In this document: one piece after another, positions 41,916 to 48,958 of the stretch
Numbering within the stretch: the first letter of the stretch is position 1
Layout: each line of letters opens with the position of its first letter
Assembly: GCA_021827865.1 (NCBI GenBank)
Contig: JAKAUC010000009.1
Coordinates: 186,001-250,000, forward strand
Length of the DNA: 64,000 bases
Direction of reading: 5' to 3'
DNA from: an archaeon
Lineage (GTDB): Archaea > Thermoproteota > Nitrososphaeria > Nitrososphaerales > Gagatemarchaeaceae
Translations under genes and position numbers: made by a program
Notes under the pieces: model-generated
What the model saw: the letters and a program-made list of their open reading frames with translations, nothing else
What the model was told of the DNA's origin: nothing
Database searches by the model: none

Positions 41916-42160
41916 TACCGCAGCGATTCTCTCATCCCCTCCGCGATGGCATCTTCTATCTCCTTCAGGCCTATCCTCCTCCCCAGCCTGGCGACCCGCC
42001 TCGGCCCCCTCCTGGGCGGCATGAGTCTGATGGTGCCGGAGCCTTCGTCGTAGTCGACCAGGAGGATGTCCCCTTTTTCGACGGCAGCCCTGCTGCGGAC
42101 GTCTGCCGGGATGGTGACCTGGAAGTTGCGCGTCACCTTCGTTGTAGGCATAATTGGCAT
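41915..42160 (-). CDS. vapB: AbrB-type antitoxin
   Basis: An 81-residue AbrB-domain protein starting at ATG 42160: PTTKVTRNFQVTIPADVRSR and EKGDILLVDYDEGSGTIRLM, then a basic Arg/Pro segment and a helix (LKEIEDAIAEGMRESL) for the toxin. An imperfect palindrome covers the start codon. Confidence 0.87.
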   Translation of the reverse strand: MPIMPTTKVTRNFQVTIPADVRSRAAVEKGDILLVDYDEGSGTIRLMPPRRGPRRVARLGRRIGLKEIEDAIAEGMRESLR

Positions 42161-42177
42161 AGTAGGCCTCCTAGTAT
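42159..42177 (-). promoter_or_regulatory. palindromic operator at the vapB start
   Basis: ATACTAGG and CCTACTAT (minus-strand reading) face each other over three bases with one mismatch, overlapping the ATG, and a TATATAC sequence lies just upstream of it. Confidence 0.45.
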
Positions 42178-42259
42178 ATAACAACAGTTGGGAGGGAATC
42201 CCACGCGAGGCCCACACCCTCGTCGAACGTGTTAGGCGAGGCGTTCGGGGACGCTCCTT

Positions 42260-42490
42260 TCAATACCGCTTGCTCTTGTTCCCTATGGCTTCCTTGAGCC
42301 TGGACGCTATGAGGTGCGTCAGGACCAGGTGGAACCCCTCGACCTGGGGCGTGGAGTCGGCGGGGACCACTATCGAAGCGTCCGCCAGCTTCCTGAGCAT
42401 CCCCCCGTCGAACCCGATCAGCCCGACGACCTTCCCCTTCTTCTCCTTCGCCACCTTCACCGCCTTCAGGAGGTTCTGGCTCCAGGGCCC
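42260..42490 (-). pseudogene. gmhA: phosphoheptose isomerase gmhA, 3' fragment
   Basis: The frame reads DKAGPWSQNLLKAVKVAKEK then KGKVVGLIGFDGGMLRKLAD and ASIVVPADSTPQVEGFHLVL, followed by THLIASRLKEAIGN. This is the last third of a GmhA-type SIS-domain isomerase, with the GFDGG turn and the VPxDSTPxVE block that binds sedoheptulose 7-phosphate. The upstream two thirds are missing and the frame joins a kinase fragment at about 42490. Confidence 0.75.
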
Positions 42491-42798
42491 CGCCTTGTCC
42501 CCCCCGGAGCCGCCGGGGCGTCGGCCACTGACACGATCTCTATCCCTTTCTTTATCCCGACCACGTCCAGCCCCTCCCTGACCAGGGGGTGCTCCAGCTT
42601 GCTGGCGTCGTCCACTATCTCCGTCTTCGAGTAGCTCACCCTGATGCTGTCCTGCTCAAAGCGCGGGTTGACCGCGACGTGGACGTACTTGTCCACGGCC
42701 CCGCTGACGAAGAAGCCCCCCCGCTGAGAGTAGTAGCTGGGGAGGTCTGTCCCGCCCCCGCCCAGTGAGAGCCTGAAAGGCGTCTGGGTGATGATCAA
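42491..42798 (-). pseudogene. hddA: heptose kinase hddA (GHMP family), 5' fragment
   Basis: It starts at TTG 42798 with MIITQTPFRLSLGGGGTDLP, then YYSQRGGFFVSGAVDKYVHV and ends at IEIVSVADAPAAPGG. This is the N-terminus of a D-glycero-D-manno-heptose 7-phosphate kinase; the ATP-loop block GTGLGSS should follow DAPA but the sequence changes there to the gmhA fragment. About 220-250 residues of kinase are missing. Confidence 0.78.
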
Positions 42799-42823
42799 GA
42801 AAACTCTTCGCTCGCCAGGAGGG

Positions 42824-43258
42824 TCACAGTCGCGACCCCCAGCACATGTGCGAGCCCAGGTACTTGGCGTACTCCAGGTCGTCCTTCCACTCCTTGGCGC
42901 GGAGGTTCCCCCACCGGGCGCAGTTGCTCGCGAACGCCCAGGCCATCTGGACCCCGCGCGTGAGCGGGGTGCACACCGCGTCGGAGGCTTCCGCGAGCTT
43001 CCTGAGGACGTCGAACATCGCATTCAGGAGCCGGCTCCCCTTGAAGGTGGCGTTGAGCCGCAGCGCCAGAGAGAACATGGACCTCTCCCGCTTCTCGAGG
43101 CGGAACCACCCACCCCTCCGCTTGGATACGGTCATCTGCTTCTTGAGGTAGCTGTGTAGCAGGTTCGACGCGCTTTGTGATGCGTCATTTTGGAGTCGTT
43201 GCACGGTGTCGGTCGCAGATGGTCCGCTCCCCATCAGCCTGGGTGTGGGCGTGCCCAT
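42824..43258 (-). CDS. small conserved protein of unknown function, copy 2
   Basis: A 144-residue protein related to the one at 29242-29679: KRRGGWFRLEKRERSMFSLA, LLNAMFDVLRKLAEASDAV, VQMAWAFASNCARWGNLRAK and EWKDDLEYAKYLGS align with it block for block without large gaps. Trp, Arg and Gly positions in the WFRL and AWAFAS motifs are kept, and no membrane segment is seen. The N-terminal 45 residues differ. It lies 26 bases upstream of the hddA fragment and points the same way, which makes a role in envelope-glycan work possible, but no function can be assigned. Confidence 0.65.
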   Translation of the reverse strand: MGTPTPRLMGSGPSATDTVQRLQNDASQSASNLLHSYLKKQMTVSKRRGGWFRLEKRERSMFSLALRLNATFKGSRLLNAMFDVLRKLAEASDAVCTPLTRGVQMAWAFASNCARWGNLRAKEWKDDLEYAKYLGSHMCWGSRL

Positions 43259-43369
43259 GCGAGCGCGAGGTGCGAATGTGGTGACAAAAGCATTCGTGGG
43301 CTCGATGGCGATTCCGCTGAACCTGGCGGGAGCAGGGGGAGGGGCCCCTCGGAAGCGCGGCGCCGGGGG

Positions 43370-44725
43370 TCAGGCGGCGGCCGAGACAGCCCAGCTGGGT
43401 ATCCCCTTGACCCTGGGCAGCTTGAGCGGGATGACGCCCATGAGGCACCCGGTCCTGGCGGCGTAGTCCAGCATCTTCTCGTGGGAGGACTGGAGGGTGT
43501 ACGCCTCGGCAAGGCTCGAAGCGTCCTTCCATGGCTTGGGGGGGTACACCAGGGTCGTCTCCACACGCCTGAACCTGAGGTCCTCGATTATCTCTGCGAG
43601 CACGTCCCTGTTGGACACCAGGCTGCTCAGGATGATGAAGGAGGACTGGACGTCCGGGGACGCGAGGCTGGCGACTAGGCTGCGGAAATCCGAGACAAGG
43701 GCCTGGCGCTTCCCCCCTGCCCTGCCCAGGAGCTCCGCGAACCTCCCCTTCCCCGCGAGTATGAGCTCCCTCCTCTCCCTGCTCAGGGACGAGACGTCGA
43801 GCATGGAGTAGAGGTCGTCGTAGGTGATGCGGCTCTCGGCCATGACCAGGTTCAGGGTGTTGATGACGACCTCCCACCCCTTCCCCTGCAGGGTGGTGAG
43901 CCTGGACCCCCCCTCGTAGGCGGTCACGGATATGGGGGTGATCCTGGCCGCCGAGGAGACGACCAGGTCCAGGAGCTGGGTGGCGAGCTCGTCGTGGGTC
44001 GCCCGGCCCGGGGTCTCGACGAAGTAGATGACGTGGACCGCGCCGCCCCCCTCGCTGTAGTACTTCTTGATCATCAGCGAGCTGGAGCCCGACCGGGCCG
44101 TCGCCTTCCAGTCGACCCTGCGGAGGCTGTCCCCGGAGGAGTACTCCCTGGTCTCCGCGTACTCGAGCCCCGCCCCGATGGTTTCCTTCTCAACCTCCCC
44201 CTCGGCCCCGGCGCCGACCCGGGTCAGGTACTCCAGGGCCGCCACGGCGGCGGCTATCAGCCTGGGGTAAGCCCTCCCCTTCACCTCCGCCGGGATGACC
44301 GCCCTGGAGGAGAAGAGGCCGTACCTGCTGCTCGCCCGGGCAGGGATGCCGTCGAGGGAGTAGGCCCCGGCGAGGTCGAAGGTCAGGGTGAAGCGGAAGG
44401 GCCAGGTCCCGGCTGGGTAGGACCCGCGCTCGGCCCGGAACCAGCCCACGGAGCCAAGGTCGAGGGTGACGCCCCGGGACGCCCGGAGGACTGATACGAA
44501 GCTCCTGCTGTTCCCTCTTAGAGCCCTGGCCTCGAAGGCAGAGGGCTGGAGGGCGAAGCTCCCGGCCCGCCTGGGGGTCAGGTACCCGTCGAGCAGGTCG
44601 TAGACGACGAAGACCGACACCGAGGCCGCGGCCGCCAGGAGGAGTGGGTCCACGAAGAGCGCCCCGGCGCCCAGCAGCAGGAGGAGCCCAGCAGCCACCC
44701 GCTTCCCGCGGTCGGTCAGGTTCAT
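43370..44725 (-). CDS. DUF58-domain membrane protein
   Basis: A 451-residue protein. Two hydrophobic segments at residues 8-45 (VAAGLLLLLGAGALFVDPLL) anchor it; near residue 200 is the DUF58 hallmark EYSSGDSLRRVDWKATARSG with SSLMIKKYY, then a vWA-like fold region. DUF58 proteins are nearly always paired with MoxR ATPases, as here (ATGA overlap). The role in archaea is not settled; assembly or maturation of surface or enzyme complexes is proposed for relatives. Confidence 0.9.
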   Translation of the reverse strand: MNLTDRGKRVAAGLLLLLGAGALFVDPLLLAAAASVSVFVVYDLLDGYLTPRRAGSFALQPSAFEARALRGNSRSFVSVLRASRGVTLDLGSVGWFRAERGSYPAGTWPFRFTLTFDLAGAYSLDGIPARASSRYGLFSSRAVIPAEVKGRAYPRLIAAAVAALEYLTRVGAGAEGEVEKETIGAGLEYAETREYSSGDSLRRVDWKATARSGSSSLMIKKYYSEGGGAVHVIYFVETPGRATHDELATQLLDLVVSSAARITPISVTAYEGGSRLTTLQGKGWEVVINTLNLVMAESRITYDDLYSMLDVSSLSRERRELILAGKGRFAELLGRAGGKRQALVSDFRSLVASLASPDVQSSFIILSSLVSNRDVLAEIIEDLRFRRVETTLVYPPKPWKDASSLAEAYTLQSSHEKMLDYAARTGCLMGVIPLKLPRVKGIPSWAVSAAA

Positions 44726-45705
44726 TCCTTGGGGACCGGGACCGTGCTCAGGGCCTCGGCGACGACCCTCTCCGGGGTGACCCCCTCGCTCTCCGCGTCC
44801 GGGGTGAGGATGGCCCTGTGGGTGATCACGTCCGCCGCCACGAACTTCACGTCGTCTGGGAGGGCGAAGTCCCGCCCCTCGAGGACTGCCTTGGCCCTGG
44901 CGAGCTTGTAGAGCCAGATGGTGGCCCTGGGGCTGGGCCCGGACCGCACGCTCTGGTTCGAGCGGAGGGCGTTGACCAGGGAGACGGCGTAGGCCCTGAC
45001 CCTGTCGGAGACGACGACGGAGCGGGTCTTCTCGGAGATCTTGAGAATCTGGTCGAGCTTCACCGCCGCCCTGGTCGTCCTGCTGTCGAGGGCGTCGATG
45101 TTCGAGAGTATCAGCCCCTCCTCCTCGGGGGACGGGTAGCCCATGGATATCCTCATGGCGAAGCGGTCGTTCTGCACCTCGGTGAGCGGGTAGGTCCCGG
45201 CGGAGCCCGAGGGGAGCTGGGTCGCTACGGCGATGAAGGGCTTGGGGAGGGCGATGGTCGAGCCCTCGATTGTGACCTGGCCCTCGGCCATGGCCTCGAG
45301 CATGGCGGCCTGGGTCCGCGGGGTCGCCCTGTTCAGCTCGTCCAGCATGACCACGTTGGCGAAGATCGGCCCCTCCCTCACCTCGAAGGCGCCTGTCCTC
45401 TGGTTGAAGACGTTGGAGCCGAGGATGTCGGCCGGGAGGAGGTCCGGGGTGAGCTGGAGCCTCTTGAAGGTCCCCCCGATGGTCCCCGAGAATGTCTTCG
45501 CTATGGTGGTCTTCCCTATCCCAGGGGGCCCCTCGAGGAGGACGTGCCCCCCGGCCATGAGGGCCATCAGCAGCTTGACTATCACGTCCTTCTTCCCGAC
45601 TATGACCGACTCCACGCTGTCGGTGATCTTCGCGGTGACGTCCGGCTCTGCTACCGTTTTTGTTTCATCTCCTCTCTTAGCCTGCGGAGCCTCTCTTGGC
45701 TCCAT
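44722..45705 (-). CDS. MoxR-family AAA+ ATPase
   Basis: A 327-residue AAA+ ATPase. Walker A is in HVLLEGPPGIGKTTIAKTFS, Walker B in FANVVMLDELNRATPRTQAA, sensor 1 in FIAVATQLPSGSAGTYPLTE, and the C-terminal lid has SGPSPRATIWLYKLARAKAV. The order fits the MoxR proper branch. It overlaps the DUF4350 gene upstream by 55 bases, more than usual, and DUF58 downstream by four. Together these make a chaperone-like unit acting on membrane or surface proteins. Confidence 0.93.
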   Translation of the reverse strand: MEPREAPQAKRGDETKTVAEPDVTAKITDSVESVIVGKKDVIVKLLMALMAGGHVLLEGPPGIGKTTIAKTFSGTIGGTFKRLQLTPDLLPADILGSNVFNQRTGAFEVREGPIFANVVMLDELNRATPRTQAAMLEAMAEGQVTIEGSTIALPKPFIAVATQLPSGSAGTYPLTEVQNDRFAMRISMGYPSPEEEGLILSNIDALDSRTTRAAVKLDQILKISEKTRSVVVSDRVRAYAVSLVNALRSNQSVRSGPSPRATIWLYKLARAKAVLEGRDFALPDDVKFVAADVITHRAILTPDAESEGVTPERVVAEALSTVPVPKE

Positions 45706-46637
45706 TCTGGGTGGTCACGGAGTAGCTCCTTTAACTCCTCCTCTTCGGCCGGGGGCTCCTCCCTGAACCTGTAGGCGACGACCCCGGCGAGGCCGACGAG
45801 GACGAGGGAGTACTTGAACTCCCACAGGGAGACCACGGAGTAGACCGAGACCTCGAAACCCCTCGCCACGGTCGCGGGGCTGACCGCGAAGTGTGAGGTG
45901 TCGAGGATCATGGTCCCGGTGGTGAGGTCCTTCAGGAGGTTGGCGTTGCCGTCCCTGTAGATCATTGAGTTGATGAAGACCGAGTCGTCTGAGATGAGGT
46001 AGACGGTCCCCCTCCCGTCGGGGATCTCCGCCACCACAGGGAAGGGCCCGTGGGGGGCGCTGGCTATGCTCTCCCCCGGCTGGGTGGGGTAGAGGTAGGA
46101 GAAGTCGCTGGAGTAGGCGAGGACCCTGGCCCCGGGGTCGGAGACGGTCAGGGTGGTGGCGTAGTTGAAGGCGATGCTCGAGACGTTGTGCATGTGGACG
46201 GTGGGGGCGACGACGAGGAAGGAGTTCCTGAAGTTGAACAGGGGGTCGGTGAGGACCCCGCCCGTGAACCGCGACGAGAGGCCCATCCCGGAGAGGAGGG
46301 TGTTGGCTATGGCGGCCTGGCCGTCGGCGACGACGAGGGTCCCTCCGCTCGCGACGAACGACGAGACCTGGGCGGCCTCGGCCGGGGTGTAGGGGCTGGA
46401 GGGGCCGTCCTCCAGCAGGACGTAGCCCGTCCCGTCCCGTGGGAGGGAGGAGACGTGGTTGATGATCGTCGGGTGCTCGACGGCCACGAAGGTGCTGAAC
46501 CCGTTCCAGGCCGTGTTCGAGGGCCGGAAGTCCCCGGGGTTCCCCAGGAGGCTGACCGTGGCGGCGAAGTAGACGAGGACGGAGACGAACAGCAGGGCGA
46601 CCACCACCCCGGCCAGGACCGCGGTCCTAGGCTTCAT
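45651..46637 (-). CDS. DUF4350-type membrane-anchored protein
   Basis: A 328-residue protein with an N-terminal membrane segment (AVLAGVVVALLFVSVLVYFA), a Rossmann-like extracytoplasmic part with GYVLLEDGPSSPYTPAEAAQ and VASGGTLVVADGQAAIANTL, a second segment near residue 280 (YSLVLVGLAGVVAYRF), and a short charged cytoplasmic tail. The middle matches DUF4350, commonly next to MoxR/DUF58. It overlaps the gene before it by 11 bases. Confidence 0.82.
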   Translation of the reverse strand: MKPRTAVLAGVVVALLFVSVLVYFAATVSLLGNPGDFRPSNTAWNGFSTFVAVEHPTIINHVSSLPRDGTGYVLLEDGPSSPYTPAEAAQVSSFVASGGTLVVADGQAAIANTLLSGMGLSSRFTGGVLTDPLFNFRNSFLVVAPTVHMHNVSSIAFNYATTLTVSDPGARVLAYSSDFSYLYPTQPGESIASAPHGPFPVVAEIPDGRGTVYLISDDSVFINSMIYRDGNANLLKDLTTGTMILDTSHFAVSPATVARGFEVSVYSVVSLWEFKYSLVLVGLAGVVAYRFREEPPAEEEELKELLRDHPEWSQERLRRLREEMKQKR

Positions 46638-48495
46638 CCTCTCTCCTCATCGCTTCGAGCTCGGCCTCGGCCCTCCCCTGGTCCCCGGGGTCGCGCGCCC
46701 CGGCGTAGAGGTGGCGCTCGAGGAGCGAGGATATCGCCCGGAAGTGCTCGAACCCCTTCAGCTTCCCCAGGAGGGCGGCGAGGTACTCGCGGACGGTCAT
46801 GTGCGGGAGGAGGGGGACCCCTGTCGCCTTCTCGGCCAGCTCGGCGGCCCTGTAGTAGACGGCGGGGAGGCCGGTGAGGGGTGGGCGGGGGGTCTGGGCA
46901 GCCCGCGGCTCGGCCTCCTCCTCGAGAGGGGCGAAGGCGAGGCCCTGGCCGGCGGAGCGCCTGCGGCGGACCACCAGGAGGAGCATCCCCGCGCTGGAGG
47001 CGGGGAAGACCAGGACGAGGGGGTTGATCACGAAGACGGTCACCGACACCGGGGCCGAGGATATCCAGGTCTGGGAGGGGTAGACCCCCAGGGAGTAGGT
47101 CCAGGCCCCGTTGGAGGTGGTCAGGGGAGGGGTGACTGTGAAGCTGAATGAGCCGGAGGCCGAAGTGTTGGTGTCGACCCCGGGGCTGGGGGTGGTGTTG
47201 AGGACCTGGGCCCCGGAGAGGGCCAGGCCGCCTACAAGGGCCGTGCCGGATACTGTCACCGGGAGCCCGGCGATGGCCACCGTGGGGGCGCTGGAGGTGA
47301 CCTGGACGCTCTCCTTGGTCACGTTGACGTCGAAGGGGTAGCTGAGCGGCCCCACGGTGCCGTTGCTCGGGGTGGCGAGGGTCAGGGCGTAGGTGCCGCC
47401 GCTAAGGCTCGAAGGCGGGGTGATGGAGAGGGAGAACGAGCCGTCTGCCGAGGTGACCCCCGTCGCGACCTCCTCGGGGCCCAGGGGGGACGTGCTGAAC
47501 CCTGACATGGACACCGTGTAGCCTCCGACGGGGAGGCCGCCGACGGTGAGGGTGCCGTTCACGCCCATGGGCTGCCCCGCGTAGGCCCTGTGTGGGAGAG
47601 TGACGTACGGCGTCGGGGTGGCGAACTCGATGTGCACGGAGACGGCGGCCGAGGTGGCGGGGGCGTAGACCAGGGAGTCGGCGCCGGAGGGGACGAAGGA
47701 AGCGAACATGGTGGCGTTCGCCCTGTAGTATAGAGGGGTCGACAGCACGGCGGAGTACAGGCCGGACGAGCCGGTGGTGGCGTTCCCCACGGGGGACCCG
47801 CCCAGGTAGACTGTCACGGTCCGGCCCGCCAGGGGGACGGAGCCGGCGGAGAGGGACCCGCTGACCGTGACGTTGGAGCCGACCTCGAAGGACCGCTGGC
47901 CGACCCCCAGGGTGACCGCCGTGGGCTCGAGCTTCGTGAGGCCGGTGAGGACGACGAGGAGGCGGTTGGCCTCGGCGGAGTACCCGGAGTACTGCACCTC
48001 AAGCGGCTGGAGCTTCTGGAGGAAGAGGGAGGAGGGGATCCCCGTCAGAGAGGCGAGTGCGGGGGCCGCAGCGAAGAGCTGGGTGAGTGTCTGGTTGACG
48101 CTCCTGAGGCCGGCGACAGCCGCGGTAAGGTTCGCCCGGGCGAGGGCGACCCTCCCGGTCTCAAGGTAGGTCGACGCGTTGTCGAGCTGGGAGTCGATGA
48201 CGAGGAAATGTCCTGCGGTGGAGTTGACCAGGCCGTTGAAGGTGTCGACGGCGCTGAGGATGTCAGACGGTATGTGGATGAACGGGGCGACGTGGAGGAG
48301 GGCCTTGGCTCCGGAGAAGTTCCCGCCGCTGATGGCGGCGACGACGGAGCCGTAGAAGAGGTAGAGCCCCTGGCCGTAGACGGGGTCGGAGGGGGCAGTG
48401 GCCGGGTCCACCTGGCGGGGGAACTGGATGGCGATGGCGACCGGGGCTGAGATGAGGATGAGGGCGACCAGGAAGAGCGCCACGAGCTTCTTCAA
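46627..48495 (-). CDS. secreted Ig-like/DUF4129-like membrane protein
   Basis: A 622-residue protein starting at TTG 48495 with a signal segment (KKLVALFLVALILISAPVAI). Residues 40-200 are helical; then come at least three Ig-like repeats with VTVSGSLSAGSVPLAGRTV, MGVNGTLTVGGLPVGGYTV and VTVSGTALVGGLALSGAQV. A membrane segment follows (VLVFPASSAGMLLLVV) with a basic stop-transfer. The tail has MTVREYLAALLGKLKGFEHF, like the DUF4129 end. Many Asn-x-Ser/Thr sites suggest glycosylation. Its Ig repeats would face outward. Confidence 0.82.
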   Translation of the reverse strand: MKKLVALFLVALILISAPVAIAIQFPRQVDPATAPSDPVYGQGLYLFYGSVVAAISGGNFSGAKALLHVAPFIHIPSDILSAVDTFNGLVNSTAGHFLVIDSQLDNASTYLETGRVALARANLTAAVAGLRSVNQTLTQLFAAAPALASLTGIPSSLFLQKLQPLEVQYSGYSAEANRLLVVLTGLTKLEPTAVTLGVGQRSFEVGSNVTVSGSLSAGSVPLAGRTVTVYLGGSPVGNATTGSSGLYSAVLSTPLYYRANATMFASFVPSGADSLVYAPATSAAVSVHIEFATPTPYVTLPHRAYAGQPMGVNGTLTVGGLPVGGYTVSMSGFSTSPLGPEEVATGVTSADGSFSLSITPPSSLSGGTYALTLATPSNGTVGPLSYPFDVNVTKESVQVTSSAPTVAIAGLPVTVSGTALVGGLALSGAQVLNTTPSPGVDTNTSASGSFSFTVTPPLTTSNGAWTYSLGVYPSQTWISSAPVSVTVFVINPLVLVFPASSAGMLLLVVRRRRSAGQGLAFAPLEEEAEPRAAQTPRPPLTGLPAVYYRAAELAEKATGVPLLPHMTVREYLAALLGKLKGFEHFRAISSLLERHLYAGARDPGDQGRAEAELEAMRREDEA

Positions 48496-48496
48496 A

Positions 48497-48739
48497 TCAG
48501 ATCGCCAGGATCGCCAGCACCCTGAGGGCAACAATGTAGGCGAAGACGATGAAGAGGACCACCCCGACGAAGTCGAAGGTGAGCCTGCGCGGGCGGAAGA
48601 CGGTGGAGGCGACGAAGTAGCATATCGTGAACATCGAGACGTAGACGTCCAGGGTGTAACCTCCTATCATGGACAGGCCGGCCGTGGAGAGGAGGAGGAG
48701 CGAGGCCAGTGTCATCAGGTAGAGGTTCTGGCGCTCCAA
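48497..48739 (-). CDS. small membrane protein, two segments
   Basis: An 80-residue protein with hydrophobic segments at about residues 5-25 (LYLMTLASLLLLSTAGLSMI), 33-50 and 60-80 (VGVVLFIVFAYIVALRVLAI). No family assigned. Its stop lies one base before the TTG of the Ig-like gene, so it is first in the MoxR operon. It may be a partner of that membrane complex. Confidence 0.65.
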   Translation of the reverse strand: MERQNLYLMTLASLLLLSTAGLSMIGGYTLDVYVSMFTICYFVASTVFRPRRLTFDFVGVVLFIVFAYIVALRVLAILAI

Positions 48740-48958
48740 TTCCCCCTCGGCTCCGGCCGATGATTATTTTAGCCTCGCGGGGCCGGTCGAGTGGAGGATC
48801 CTGGGGGTCCGGCTTGTCCCCGGCTCATCATGAGGAGGTCCCCATGTCTCGCTCGAAGGCAGCTTCCGCCGCCGGATGATTAGGGTGGTTCGGTAGTCTT
48901 GGTCCGTCGGCCAGGCCCGTGGTTACTGTTATGAGGCGTCGGGCGCCGCTCAGCCTGG

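Noticed and set aside
30600-42180. CRISPR array considered for the repetitive-looking TA region
   Set aside because: The repeated elements are different short palindromes at separate promoters, with no regular repeat-spacer pattern.
42824-43258. Reading the small conserved protein as the N-terminal part of the heptose kinase
   Set aside because: The kinase has its own TTG start at 42798 and the small protein aligns instead with the unlinked copy at 29242.
44644-45774. 376-residue plus-strand open frame opposite the MoxR gene
   Set aside because: Antisense shadow of the AAA+ gene; Gly/Asp/Glu-rich without motifs.
46050-46877. 275-residue plus-strand open frame opposite the DUF4350 gene
   Set aside because: Antisense shadow in GC-rich sequence, low complexity, no start signal.
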